In this document: positions 17,227 through 27,900 of the stretch, in pieces | Layout of the letters: each line of letters opens with the position of its first letter | How positions within the stretch are numbered: the first letter of the stretch is position 1 | Assembly: GCF_008974245.1 (NCBI RefSeq) | Contig: NZ_BBZI01000005.1 | Location: 282,180 to 346,179 of the forward strand | Source of the DNA: Streptomyces abyssomicinicus | Lineage (GTDB): Bacteria > Actinomycetota > Actinomycetes > Streptomycetales > Streptomycetaceae | Reading direction: 5' to 3' | Length of the DNA: 64,000 bases | The notes under the pieces: generated by a model | What the model was told of the DNA's origin: nothing | The model's database searches: none | What the model saw: only the letters and a program-made list of their open reading frames with translations | Position numbers and translations under genes: made by a program

Positions 17227-18788
17227 CACCGGTCCCCTTCCGTCGTGGCCCCGGACTCCTCCGCGGCCTGTGATCCGTCCTGCGCGGAGGCGGACTCGGC
17301 GGCGAGCTCCTCCCGGCGCGCACGTGCCTCCGCGGCGAGCGCCGCCCCGTCCGCCGCGGGCACGAGGCCGGCCAGCGGCCCGAAGGCGTTGCGCAGGTCG
17401 ACGGCCTCGCCCTCGCCCTTCACCAGGGCCAGCGGGGCGAAGTGGCGGGCGATCCCGGCGGGCCCCCGCAGCAGCGGGCGGCGCGAGGCGTCGGCCGGCC
17501 ACTCGACGCCGCCGGTGGCGGTGCGGGCCGCGACGGTCCAGTGGTCTCCGGTGCGGTAGACGCCGCCCTTCGCGAAGTACACCTCCACGCCGTCCTCCAG
17601 GGGCAGCCACTCACCCTCCTCGACGCGGACCGCCCCGTCGCACAGGGCCGCCGTGCGGCCCTTTCGGCGCGGACCCCCGTGCTGGTCCCAGCGCCGCAGG
17701 AACGGATGGAGGCCGGGCAGGCGCCCCACGCACCCGTCCGGTTCGGCGGACAGCCTCACCCGGCGGCCCGGCAGGTCGAGCTCCTCCACCCGCAGCAGCG
17801 GGAGCGGTTCGAGGCGGGAGGCGTAGGCGGTGTCGACGACCTCGACGTGGTCGCCGACGTCGAGGTCGAGCTTGTCGTCGAAGCCGAGCGAGGCCAGCCG
17901 CACCCAGCAGCCGTCGAACTCGTCGACCGCGAGCACCACCGACCCGTTCTCCCGCGACCACTTGAAGGTGGCCTCACCGGCCTCGCCGCCCGCGTGCACC
18001 TCCACCCGGTACAGCTGGTTCTCCGCCCCGCGGTATCGGGCGTCCGGCGGCACCAGGCACGGGTCCTCGTCGGCGTGGCCGGGCCGCTCGCCGCGGGCCG
18101 CGAGCCGGGCCGAGGGAGCCGCCTGCCGCTCGGCCCACCGGTCGAAGGCGGCGCGGACGGCCTCCTTCGTCGGCTCGGCCTCCCCGAGACCGAGCTCGCC
18201 CAGCGACAGCGGCAGGACCTGCCACACGACCTTGACCCGGGCGGCCGTGTCCGGCATCGCCGCCCCGAGCGCGACCTCGCGCAGCGCCGGGTCCTCGGCC
18301 GCCGTCACCGCGCGCTCCCACACCCTCAGGTACGCCAGGAACGGCGCCTGCGCGGGGGAGGGCAGCCGGTCGCCGGGCTTCTCCGGGTCGCGGAACCCGT
18401 CGGGCTGGTCCCAATAGGTCCAGTGCGCGGGCGGCCGCGGCGGCCCCCCGGCGCCCTCCTCCCCGGCGCGGTCCTCCTCGGGCACGGGCGTGCCGGGCGC
18501 CGGCGGGGTGGCGTCGCACAGGATGCCGTCCACGTAGTAGCGGCCGCCGTGGATGTACAGGGTGTCGAGGTCGTGGCGTCCGCCCACGTATTCGATGCGG
18601 AAGCCGGTCGCGCCGGCCGGTCCGCCGTGCGGTCCGATCAGGTCCGCGGCCAGGGCCCGGGTCAGGTGGAGCTGGATGGCGGCCTGCTCGTTGAGGTCGG
18701 CGTCGAGCTGGACGCGGCCCTGCTGGGCGAGGACCGCGGAGTAGTGCCGCTCCGGTCGGAACGTGGAACGGGAGAGGTCGGCGTGCAT
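17226..18788 (-). CDS. DUF6519 eCIS-associated protein
   Basis: This is a 520-residue protein beginning MHADLSRSTFRPERHYSAVL and QQGRVQLDADLNEQ, the signature start of the DUF6519 family found in contractile injection and phage-tail-like clusters. The middle holds ENQLYRVEVHAGG and FKWSRENGSVV, then beta-rich sequence with GDHVEVVD; the tail is Ala/Glu-rich. The biochemical role is unknown. Its place after the baseplate genes suggests an accessory baseplate or particle-surface protein. The stop overlaps the amidase start. A 111-base gap separates it from the gene upstream, so it may have its own ribosome loading. Confidence 0.75.
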   Translation of the reverse strand: MHADLSRSTFRPERHYSAVLAQQGRVQLDADLNEQAAIQLHLTRALAADLIGPHGGPAGATGFRIEYVGGRHDLDTLYIHGGRYYVDGILCDATPPAPGTPVPEEDRAGEEGAGGPPRPPAHWTYWDQPDGFRDPEKPGDRLPSPAQAPFLAYLRVWERAVTAAEDPALREVALGAAMPDTAARVKVVWQVLPLSLGELGLGEAEPTKEAVRAAFDRWAERQAAPSARLAARGERPGHADEDPCLVPPDARYRGAENQLYRVEVHAGGEAGEATFKWSRENGSVVLAVDEFDGCWVRLASLGFDDKLDLDVGDHVEVVDTAYASRLEPLPLLRVEELDLPGRRVRLSAEPDGCVGRLPGLHPFLRRWDQHGGPRRKGRTAALCDGAVRVEEGEWLPLEDGVEVYFAKGGVYRTGDHWTVAARTATGGVEWPADASRRPLLRGPAGIARHFAPLALVKGEGEAVDLRNAFGPLAGLVPAADGAALAAEARARREELAAESASAQDGSQAAEESGATTEGDR

Positions 18789-18899
18789 GAGGAAGGTCCC
18801 CCTGGTCGGGAAGGTGCGTGCGGGTTCGGTGGCTCGTGCGGCCCGGAGGCCGGCTCGGGTGCCGGACGCGGGGCCGGCTCGGTGTCACGGGGCGGCGGC

Positions 18900-21128
18900 T
18901 CAGGTCACGAAGAAGACCCCGGCGTCCGTGCCCGCGGGCGTGTACTCCGCGAGCCGTGCCCGCAGGCCGTCCTCGCGCTGCGGCCGGTACAGGTCGTGGA
19001 AGGCGCCCATCTCCGCGCCGTCGTCCGCGCCCCGCCGGATCTCCTCGGCGCACGCGTCGGCGAGGAGCCCGTACCCGGGCGTCCCGTAACGCTCCGAGGC
19101 GAACAGCGGCCGCACCCGGCCCGCCTGTTCCCGACCGGCCAGGTCGGGCTGGCAGCGGTGGCGGCGCGGGGTGCGGGAACCGGGCGGCACGTAGGTGTAC
19201 CGCAGGCTTCCGACACCGCGCCGGGCCACGTGCAGCCGCCCGGTGAACACCGAGTTCTCGGCGATCCGCACGGCGTGGGTACGGACCTCCCCGATGACGG
19301 TGGTGCGGTGCAGGTGCAGCACCGCGTGGGCGTGCCGGCAGTCCGGCGCCGACAGCGCCTGGCGGTCGTGGCCGGTGGCGTCGAGGACGCTGTCCCGCAG
19401 GTGGATGTCCAGGGGGTCCTCGCTCACCTCCTCGCCGATGACCTCGATGGTGCCGAGGACGCTGTGCTCGACCCGGAGGCACGCGGTGGTGCGTTCCAGG
19501 ACGACGCTGGGCTCCTCGGGGGAGTGCGGTGAGCAGCCGGGCTCCAGCGACCAGCCGGGCACCAGCGTGCAGTGGCGCACCACGACCGAGCCCACGGGGC
19601 CGGTGACGTTGATGCCGCGCCCGGCGACCAGCAGCCCGTCGAGGACGACGCGCGGACGCTCGTGCGGGGCGCAGCCGTCCCCGACCGCCCGGATGTTGAG
19701 GGCGTCCGGCCGGTTGCTGTACCAGTCGAGCAGCCGGATCACCGGCCGGGCGCCCTCGGCCGCCCGGACCTCGAGGCGGTCGCCCGCGTCGAGGTCGAAG
19801 TCCAGCTGCTCCTGGTGGGCACCGCTGTGGGTGATCTCGACGATGCCGGCGGGTCCGCTCCGGCCGGCCCGGCGGTCGTCCTGCCAGGCCCGGTAGGCGT
19901 CCATGATCCGGTGGTACGGCTGCCCCGGCCCCACCCGGTAGACCCGCGCGTCCGGCCGCGGCTCCCGGTCCGGGCGGTCGTACTCCCCGCCGCCCAGGTC
20001 CGCGGCGGCCGCGTGACGGTAGTCCACCCACACGCCCTGCCGGGGCGCCGAGCGTGACCCGAAGGCGATCCGGCCCAGCTCCGGGTCGACGGCGACCTGC
20101 CCCCGCCCGGGCCGGTAGCGCCAGCCGGACAGGTCGGCGACCACGATGTCGCGGAGCGGCACCGGCCGGTCGTCGCCGTCCCGCCGGACCACCAGGCTCT
20201 TGCCGGGGCCGTACAGGTCGGCGAGCCGGTCGTGGAGCAGGCGGCGGGTCACGAACGCGGGCATCTCGTCGGCGGCCGCGGCGGAGGCCGCCTGGCCCGG
20301 GCGGGGCCGGGAGCCGGGGAGGCCGGGCGACGGCTCCGCGAAGGGCCGGGTGACCAGCGGGGTGTCGTTGCCGAGGATCGAGAAGGTGTACAGGTTGCGG
20401 GCCCGGTCGACGCAGTACGCCGGGGAACGCGTGAGCGAGTGGGCCTTGAGCCGCCAGACGAAGAGCGCCAGCCCGGCCGGGGTCCAGCCGCCCTGCCGGT
20501 ACCGGGAACCGGCGCGGCGGACGTCCACCGTGCGGGCCGCCGTGCCGAAGGGGCCGCCAATGACGGCGAGCGCGGAGCCGTCGCGCAGGTCGGCCAGCCG
20601 GCCGCGCCCGGCCCGCGGGGAGCGGTGCGCGTCCGTGGCGCCGTACAGCCGCACGGGCTGGGTGTGGGCGACCTGCCGGGACAGCTCGACGGCCCGGGCG
20701 GGCCAGCCGGTGACCCGCTCGGAGACCTCCTCCAGCAGGCGGAGGGTGCCCTTGCGGCGGCGGTCGGCCACGGTGGCGGCCACGTCGGCGCGCGGGGCGA
20801 CGGCCTCCGCCAGGGCGGCGCGCCCGCCCTCGTGCAGGCCGGCCGTGAGCACGCGTTCGTACCCGGGCAGGGTGCGGTGGCCGACCAGGTCGCCGAGGTA
20901 CGGCAGCACCCAGGGCGCGGCCGTCTCCACGAACAGGTCCTCGTACCCCTGCCGCACGCCGTCGCCGACCAGGTCGAGCTGCTCGGCGATCACCGCGAGC
21001 AGCGCGCGCAGCGGCCCGCCCTCCTCGGCGTCGCGCAGCAGGTGCAGGCGGGGCAGCAGCGCGGCGAGCGCGTCGGGCCCCGCGGGGGCGGACGTCTCGA
21101 ACGGGGCGTCCGCCGGGTGAGCGGCCAT
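18900..21128 (-). CDS. Tail protein I-like baseplate protein with beta-helix domain
   Basis: This is a 742-residue protein. The first 115 residues or so match the phage P2 gpI-like 'tail protein' pattern (LDLVGDGVRQGYEDLFVETA, PWVLPYLGDLVG), which attaches to the baseplate rim after the J proteins. The middle has DYRH and GPGQPYHRIMDAYRAW. Residues about 430-640 look like a right-handed beta-helix with repeated short strands (VVLDGLLVAGRGINV, VVVRHCTLVPGW, LRVEHSVLGTIEV), as in phage receptor-binding or polysaccharide-binding proteins. The ATG at 21128 overlaps the upstream stop by one base (TGATG). Baseplate attachment plus surface or glycan contact is inferred. Confidence 0.75.
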   Translation of the reverse strand: MAAHPADAPFETSAPAGPDALAALLPRLHLLRDAEEGGPLRALLAVIAEQLDLVGDGVRQGYEDLFVETAAPWVLPYLGDLVGHRTLPGYERVLTAGLHEGGRAALAEAVAPRADVAATVADRRRKGTLRLLEEVSERVTGWPARAVELSRQVAHTQPVRLYGATDAHRSPRAGRGRLADLRDGSALAVIGGPFGTAARTVDVRRAGSRYRQGGWTPAGLALFVWRLKAHSLTRSPAYCVDRARNLYTFSILGNDTPLVTRPFAEPSPGLPGSRPRPGQAASAAAADEMPAFVTRRLLHDRLADLYGPGKSLVVRRDGDDRPVPLRDIVVADLSGWRYRPGRGQVAVDPELGRIAFGSRSAPRQGVWVDYRHAAAADLGGGEYDRPDREPRPDARVYRVGPGQPYHRIMDAYRAWQDDRRAGRSGPAGIVEITHSGAHQEQLDFDLDAGDRLEVRAAEGARPVIRLLDWYSNRPDALNIRAVGDGCAPHERPRVVLDGLLVAGRGINVTGPVGSVVVRHCTLVPGWSLEPGCSPHSPEEPSVVLERTTACLRVEHSVLGTIEVIGEEVSEDPLDIHLRDSVLDATGHDRQALSAPDCRHAHAVLHLHRTTVIGEVRTHAVRIAENSVFTGRLHVARRGVGSLRYTYVPPGSRTPRRHRCQPDLAGREQAGRVRPLFASERYGTPGYGLLADACAEEIRRGADDGAEMGAFHDLYRPQREDGLRARLAEYTPAGTDAGVFFVT

Positions 21129-24100
21129 CACTTGACCTCCGTGAGGATCAGGGTGTCCGCGGCCCGCCGTGACAGGAGCGCGAACTGGGCGGGGCGGACA
21201 CCGCGGAAGACCAGCACCGACCGGCCCTTCGGCAGCCGCCGGGTGTCGGTGATGTCCGGGTTCAGACGCAGGAGTTCGGCGAGCGGGACCTGGTGCGCGG
21301 CGCAGATCTGCGACAGCGTCTCGCCGTCGGCGGCGCGGACCGTGTGGGTCCTCTCCTCGTACGCCGCCGGGCGCGCCGCGACCGACGACCGGGGCGGCCC
21401 CGGGTCGGTGAGGATCCGGGTGATCTCCTCGGGCGTGGCGGACGCGGGGACGCCGGTGAAGACGTCGACGTCCACGTGGTCGACGCCGGGCACGGTGTGC
21501 GCGGTGGCCAGGACCTCCGAGAGGCGGGCGGGCCGCGCCAGCTCCCGGCCCACGTATCCCAGCCGGCGCAGCAGGGCCTCGCGCAGCCGCGGCTCCACGA
21601 CCTCCCACGTGTGGCCGGGGGAGACCTTCACCTTGGCGGCGACGAGCAGCAGCACCAGTTCCCGCGGGTCCACCCGGACGGGCAGGTGCGCGTCCCCGTA
21701 CGCGGTCAGCGCGCCGCGCAGCGCCTCGAGCGCGGGGGAGCCCCCGTCGACCGGCACGTCGTCGGTGCCGGCGACCGTCACGTGCAGGACGCGCCGCTGT
21801 CCGTCGAAGAGTTCGCGCGCCGCGGCCCGGCCGATGCCGGCCCGGGAGCGGGCGAAGTCCTCGTAGTCGGACGCCGAGACCAGGCGGTCCAGGGCGGAGA
21901 CGGCGAGCGGGACCGTGCGGCGGGTCAGGCCGGGCCCGTCCGCGTCCGTGCCGCCCCGCGCGGGACGCGGGTTGGTCACCTGGGTGACCCCGAGCGGACG
22001 GGTGAGCGGCTGGGCGATCCGGCCGGCGGCGACGTTGCCCGCGCTGCCGGTGCCGAAGCGGTAGCGGGCGCGGACGTTCTCGTGGCCGTCGGGCAGCCGG
22101 GCGCCGTTGACGCCGTCGCCGAAGGTCACCGTGGTCCGGCCGTCGGCCGTGGTGCCGACGACGTACACCCGCTCGCCCGGGCCGCGTCCGGCGAGGCTGT
22201 CCGCCTCGTGCCAGAGGATGCCGTCGACCCGGATCTCCAGGACCGGGGCGGCGCCGAGCGGGTCGTCGGCGGCGAGCCAGGTGAGCGGCGACTGCCAGAG
22301 CGCGAACGTCTGGCCGACGCGGCCGGAGTCGCCGCTGCCGACGGCCTCCTCGCGGCTCTCCCCGTGGGTGGCCTCCACCACGTTGCCGAGGATCCTGACG
22401 GTCTCGCGGCGGTAGCGGTGGGCGAGGTCCGCCGTCAGGGTGAGCCGGGTGTGCACGTGGTCGCCGGGCAGCCGCGGGTCGACGGCCGGGTCAGCGGCGG
22501 CGATCGTCACCACCTCGGTGGCCTCGACGCCGGCCGTCCCCGGGACGTCGCTGCGCTCACCGGTCACCAGCAGCGTCCGCCCCGGCCGCAACCCGTCGTA
22601 CAGCTCCGCGAGTTCGATCTCGTTGCCGTGGACGTCCTGACCGAGCGGTTCGCCGGCCGGGCGCAGCGGCTCGCCGGCCGCGTGCACGGTGGTGTCGCGG
22701 ATGTGCGAGAGCAGCACGTCGAACTCGTCCAGCCACGGGTCGGCGAGGGTGATCTCGGTGCCGCGTCCGGTGATGCCGTAATTGCCGTACACCGCTTCGC
22801 GGACGGCGACGGCCCGGGTGGCGACGAAGGCGAGCCCGGCGTCGCCCGGGACGCCGTTCGGTGCGCCCTTGGCGGGACGCCGGACGACGACCCAGCTGCC
22901 GGGCGTGATCGCGCCGTGCACCGCGTCGAGCTGGAGGACGCGGCGGTCGAGGGGCTCGGGCCGTCCGGCGATCACCACCTCCACGTGCGGCTCGGGCGGG
23001 ACGGCCGTGTACCTGAGGCTGACCTCGTACTCGCCGTGCGTGATCTGTTCGGCCGCGCCGGGACGCAGGGCGATCTGCTCCGTGGTGCCGTTGCCGAGGA
23101 CGACGTGGACCAGGCCCTCGGCGTCCGGCTGGGACACGAAGACGGTGCGTTCGGGCAGACCCGAGTGGAAGTGCGCCGTGACGCCGGGTTCCTGGGAGTC
23201 GACGGGGCGGCTGTTGAGCCAGGTGAGGCCGCGGTCCGGGGCGGAACGCACGGACAGCTCGACGCGGCCGGCGCCGAGCGGGAACCCCACCGGCTGGGGC
23301 GTGGGCAGGTTCTCGGCGCGCTGGTCCGAACTGCCGCCCTCGATGTACTGGAACTCGGCGCGGACCGGCGTCCGGCCCGACGCGTCGAGGACGACCCGCA
23401 GGCTCGCCAGCACCGCGCCGGTGAGCGGCCAGTCGGCGGTGCGGATGACCCGGCCGCGATGGTCCTGGACCGGCTTCGGCGGAGCCGTGGCGCCGAAGGG
23501 CGCCGCCGTGACCCGCAGGGCGAGGAGCTCGCGCAGCGGTCGCGGGGGCGCGGGGACGGCCGGTGCGGCCCGGCGCCAGGCCGGGTAGAGGCCGCCGAGG
23601 CCGGGGTCGAGGGCGGAGAGCAGACGCGCGGTGTCGCTTCCCGGGCGGCGGCCGGTGCCGCCGGACCGGGCGGGCGCGGCGTCACCGCGCAGCGCGGGCA
23701 GGACCGAACCCAGGGCCCGCAGGGCCGCGGCGCGGGCGTCCACGCCGCCGCCCGCGGGGCGGGCCGGCCCGCCGCCGTCGGGCGGCGCCGGGACGGGCTG
23801 CGCCGGAGCCAGCTCCAGCGCGCGTTCGGCGAGTTCGGCGAGCACCGCCTCCAGCTGCTCGAACCAGGCCGCCACCTCCTCGTACGGCCCGGCCAGCACC
23901 TGAGCCTCGCCGAGCCGGGCGACCGGCTCCGCGAGCCGGGCCGCGAGCCGCTCCGGGGTCCGGACGCCGTCGAGGTCGGCCCGCAGCGGGGCGAGGACCT
24001 GGTCCTCGACGTCCTCGACCAGCCGGCTGACCGGGCGCGGGTTGGGCACCTCGGGCGTCGGCGGCTCGTCGCCGGGCTCCCCGGGCACGGAGGGCGCGGC

Positions 24101-24976
24101 GGTCCAGCGCCGTACCTCCTCGACGAGCTCCCGCAGGGTCGGCATGGCCGAGCGCGGCAGGGAGATCGCCGTGATCCCGTCCTCCCGGTCCACCCGCGTA
24201 CCGGCGACCGGCAGCAGCCTGCGGACGCCACCCGCCCGTTCGCCGAAGACGAAGAGCAACGGCTCGCCGGGGCGCAGGGAGTGCGCGGTGCCCTCGACGA
24301 AGATCCGCGAGCGCCGCTCCAGGTCCTCGGGCGTGATGAGGGACGGACGGCGGCGGCGGACGAGCAGCTCGTTCCAGTCCCAGCGGGCGGTGAGGTCACG
24401 GCCGGTCTCGAAGGTCAGCGCCTGCTCGTCGGCCGAGGCGGGCACGCTGTGGCTGCGGGCGCCGCGCGGGATCAGCACGGGCAGCGCCTCGGCGCGCCGG
24501 TCGCGTTCCAGCGTGTACGCCAGGTGGGCGGCGGCCGCCACACCGGGCCGCGGGCGGTGTCCGACCAGACGGCCGAGCAGCACCAGGGAGCGGTGCTCGC
24601 GCGCGGTCCGGAGGTACGCCTCGTCGGCGATGCGCTCGGAGTGGAAGGTGAGCAGGTCGCCGAGGACGGCCGTCGCGTCGAGCAGCCCGATGGCCGGGTC
24701 GTCCGGCGTACGCACGGTCAGGCGCCTCAGCGCCGGGTACGCGGGCGAGGCGAGGCGGTCGAGCAGGGCGGCGAGGAAGGATCCGTACACGCCGACGCGG
24801 TAGTCCAGCGCGGTGCGGCCGGGCGGGTTGTGCACCGGGCGCGGCGCGAGCCGCTCGTCGTGGCCGCCGCTGCCGCAGGCGCCGCCGCAGCCGCAGCCGT
24901 GGGCCCCGTCGGTCGCGGAGCCGCCGGTCGCGGAGCCGCCGGTCGTGGAGCCGTCGGTCGTGGGGTCGTGCGTCAT
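21128..24976 (-). CDS. Baseplate J-like wedge protein with C-terminal LysM
   Basis: This 1282-residue protein is of the 'putative baseplate assembly protein' type, related to phage gpJ. After a low-complexity TDGSTTGGSATGG-like start and a Cys/Gly cluster (HGCGCGGACGSGG, about residues 26-39) comes the typical NPPGRTALDYRVGVYGSFLA and DPAIGLLDATAVLGDLLTFHSERIADEAYL. The J domain near residues 940-1160 has FGDGVNGARLPDG and RYRFGTGSAGNVAAG. The final 70 residues are a LysM-like module (VRAADGETLSQICAAHQVPL to LPKGRSVLVFRG). It should build the baseplate wedge with its smaller partner upstream, whose stop overlaps this start (ATGA). Confidence 0.82.
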   Translation of the reverse strand: MTHDPTTDGSTTGGSATGGSATDGAHGCGCGGACGSGGHDERLAPRPVHNPPGRTALDYRVGVYGSFLAALLDRLASPAYPALRRLTVRTPDDPAIGLLDATAVLGDLLTFHSERIADEAYLRTAREHRSLVLLGRLVGHRPRPGVAAAAHLAYTLERDRRAEALPVLIPRGARSHSVPASADEQALTFETGRDLTARWDWNELLVRRRRPSLITPEDLERRSRIFVEGTAHSLRPGEPLLFVFGERAGGVRRLLPVAGTRVDREDGITAISLPRSAMPTLRELVEEVRRWTAAPSVPGEPGDEPPTPEVPNPRPVSRLVEDVEDQVLAPLRADLDGVRTPERLAARLAEPVARLGEAQVLAGPYEEVAAWFEQLEAVLAELAERALELAPAQPVPAPPDGGGPARPAGGGVDARAAALRALGSVLPALRGDAAPARSGGTGRRPGSDTARLLSALDPGLGGLYPAWRRAAPAVPAPPRPLRELLALRVTAAPFGATAPPKPVQDHRGRVIRTADWPLTGAVLASLRVVLDASGRTPVRAEFQYIEGGSSDQRAENLPTPQPVGFPLGAGRVELSVRSAPDRGLTWLNSRPVDSQEPGVTAHFHSGLPERTVFVSQPDAEGLVHVVLGNGTTEQIALRPGAAEQITHGEYEVSLRYTAVPPEPHVEVVIAGRPEPLDRRVLQLDAVHGAITPGSWVVVRRPAKGAPNGVPGDAGLAFVATRAVAVREAVYGNYGITGRGTEITLADPWLDEFDVLLSHIRDTTVHAAGEPLRPAGEPLGQDVHGNEIELAELYDGLRPGRTLLVTGERSDVPGTAGVEATEVVTIAAADPAVDPRLPGDHVHTRLTLTADLAHRYRRETVRILGNVVEATHGESREEAVGSGDSGRVGQTFALWQSPLTWLAADDPLGAAPVLEIRVDGILWHEADSLAGRGPGERVYVVGTTADGRTTVTFGDGVNGARLPDGHENVRARYRFGTGSAGNVAAGRIAQPLTRPLGVTQVTNPRPARGGTDADGPGLTRRTVPLAVSALDRLVSASDYEDFARSRAGIGRAAARELFDGQRRVLHVTVAGTDDVPVDGGSPALEALRGALTAYGDAHLPVRVDPRELVLLLVAAKVKVSPGHTWEVVEPRLREALLRRLGYVGRELARPARLSEVLATAHTVPGVDHVDVDVFTGVPASATPEEITRILTDPGPPRSSVAARPAAYEERTHTVRAADGETLSQICAAHQVPLAELLRLNPDITDTRRLPKGRSVLVFRGVRPAQFALLSRRAADTLILTEVK

Positions 24977-27900
24977 CGGGCGCCTCCCAGGGAAATCGCC
25001 AGCCGGCCGTTCTCCGGCCGGTCCGGGTCGTTGTCACAGGTGGCGATCTCCAACGGACCGAGGCGCAGCAGGCCGTCCTCCCGCTCGCCCCGGTCCGGCT
25101 CGGACAGGCGCCGCAGCCGGTCGACGCGCACGCTCTCCACGCCGGGCACGGCGGCCGCCACGGCGACCAGGCGGCTGAGCCGCACCGGGGTGCCGAAGGT
25201 CAGCGCGTCCGGGTGGAAGAAGCCCCCCGCGCCGGTGCCGAGGGCGCGGTACAGGTCGGCGAGGACCTGCCCGTGCTGGTGGCCGGGCCCGGCGCAGACG
25301 GCCAGCGCGACGTCCAGCGCCACCCGCCGCGCCGCGCCCACCACCAGATCGTGGCCGACGAGGCGGTACGGCTCCAGGGCCTGGGCGACCGAGGTGAGCA
25401 GGGCGTCGGACGGGACGCCGGAACCGAAGGCGTCGACCGCGACGTGCGCCTCCCGCACACTGCCGGTCCAGCGCAGCTCCGCCGCGGCCCGCTGGACGCC
25501 GGGCAGGGCCGAGGCGAGCGCCGCGTAGTCCTCGGCGGTGACCGCCCGCAGCCGGGTCCGGCGCAGGTCCAGCGGAGCCAGCCGGCGCACCTGCTCGACC
25601 GGTTCGGGCTCCGTCCCGCCGACGGCGGGCAGCGGATTGCGCACCGCGGTGACCGGCGGGGGCTCGCAGCCGGACGGGACGACGAGGTGACCGATCGCCT
25701 CCGCGCCCACGTTCCCGGCCGCGCCGCCGCCGAGGCGGTACCGCGCCGCCAGCCCGGTGCCCGGAACCGGCCTCGCGCCGTGCCGTCCGTCGCCGAAACG
25801 CAGCGCGAGACGGCCGTCGTCCTCCAGCTCGCCGACGAACCGCCGGTCGCGCGGGCCGCTGTCCAGCAGGTCCCGTCGCGGCTCCCAGGCCGGGCCGTCG
25901 CCCCGGTCGCCGTCCTCCTGGTGGAGACGGACGGCGGGCAGGGCGCGGCGCGGGTCCTGGACCAGCGCCGCCGTCGCCCCACCGCGCAGCACCGGCTCGC
26001 CGGGGTGCAGGCCCTCGGCGTAGGCGGGACCCCAGCTGTGGGCGATCTCCCAGGCGATGCCGCCGTCCAGGACGGTCCCCGCCCGGGCCCGCGCCGTCAG
26101 GACGTCGATCCTGCGGAGCCTGGCGTCCAGCAACTCGTCGACGCGGAAGAGCAGTTCCCGCAGCGCGGGGACGGGGTGGCGGTGCAGGCCGCTCCGCTCG
26201 ACGGCCTTCCGGCCGAAGACCAGGGACAGTTCGGCGATCTCCTCCGGCGACAGCCCGTCCCGGTCGCGGGCGCTGCGCCACAGGTCGGTGAGGCGCTGCC
26301 GGACGCGCCCGGGGATCGTGGCGATCCGCTCGGCCTGCCCGGCGGCGACCACGCGGGGATCCGGGTACGGCACCGCCTGCACCACGGGGGCGCGGCCCAG
26401 CACGGGCCGGAACCGGGGCCGGATCCCGGGGTACACCGACTGGGCCAGCAGGGTGCGCAGCGCGTCCGCCTGGGCGTCCGCGCCGCCCGGCACGACGCGC
26501 TCGTCGGGCCGGCCGGCGCGCTCGAGGCCGAGCCCGGCCCGGTCGACCGCCGCCCGGCCGAGGACGCCGGACAGCGCCCGCACGTCGTCGGGGTGGAGCG
26601 GCTCGCCGCCCTCGGCCTTGTCCGTGAGGGAGCCGACGAGCCGGGCGGGCGCGTTGCCTTCCCGGCGGTCCGCGCAGCCAAGGGCCGCGGAAGGGCCGCA
26701 GGGCGCCACCACGGCGGGCACCTGCGGGACGGTGAAGGTCTCGGGCAGCCCGTGGAGGGTGCGGCCGTGGTCGACTAGGACGACGTTGCCGCGGGCGACG
26801 GTGACGTCCTCGACGGGCAGGCAGTCGCGGCCGCCGCGGGTGGTGAGGCGGAGCGGGAAGGGCAGCGCGTCCCCGGCGGCCCAGGTGACCTCCAGCACCG
26901 GCTGGTCCTCGACGCGGTCGACGGCCGGGGTGACGGAGGTGAGGCGGACGGCCCGGCGGTGGCCCGGGTCGGCGTCACCGGGCGTGCCGGTGCGCGGCCC
27001 CTTCACCTCCTCCAGGATCAGCACGTCGCCCGGCCGGAGCGCGAGCAGGCGCTCACGGCAGGTCTCCCGGTCCACCCACTCGTCCCGCAGGGTGGCCGAG
27101 GTGGCCCCCCGCGGCAGCGCGCACACCTCGCCGCCCCAGGTCCACAGGCGGATCGTGTTGTGCGCGACGCGCAGCTCGAGCGGGTCGCCGGCGACGACCG
27201 GCTCGAAGACCTCCACCGCGCCGTGCTCGTCCAGGTCGCCGAGGCCCGACTCGTCGACCACCGTGCCCGGCGCGGGCCGCTCGTGCGGGTCGAGGGCGCG
27301 GACGTCGACGGAGGCGAAGCGGTAGGAGCCCGGGGCGAGCGTGCGGTCGCCGGCGGTCCCGACGGTGACGTAGGCGCGGGCCGTGCAGCCGTCGTGCATC
27401 GCGTAGTCGATCAGCCGGGCGTGGCGTCGCACCGAGACGCGGCGGCGCGCGGTGTCGAGGTAGGCCTCGGTGGCCACCGCGTCCTGCTGGTAGCTGATCC
27501 GGTCGCCGGTGTACGCCAGCAGCTCGACCAGGGTCATGCCGAGATCGGCGGGGTTGCGCTCCACCCAGTCGGGGGTGGTGAGCGCCAGCCGGTCGAGGAG
27601 CAGCTTGCGGATGCTGTCGTGGTCGCGGGCCGTGTAGTCGATGACGGGCGCGGCCGGGAACGCCGGCTCCTCCGGCGCGCGCTCCCCGCGGTCCTCCCCG
27701 CGGTCGAAGGGGCTCGGGCAGTCGGGCCGGAAGACGAAGGAGGCGCTGTGGTAGCGCTGGTCGAAGCCGCGGAACGGCTCGGTGCCGGGCCGGCCGTACG
27801 GGTCGGTCTCGACCAGGGAGAGCCGGTAGCGGGAGGTGTCGCCGGCCTGGTCCAGGGTGACGTACAGCCGGTCGTCCAGTTCCGGGTCCCGCTCCCGTTC

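Noticed and set aside
21293..25528. A 1411-codon open frame on the + strand opposite the baseplate genes
   Set aside because: It is an antisense shadow of high-GC codon structure. The translation is low-complexity R/G/A/V without domains, while the minus strand encodes clear baseplate families.
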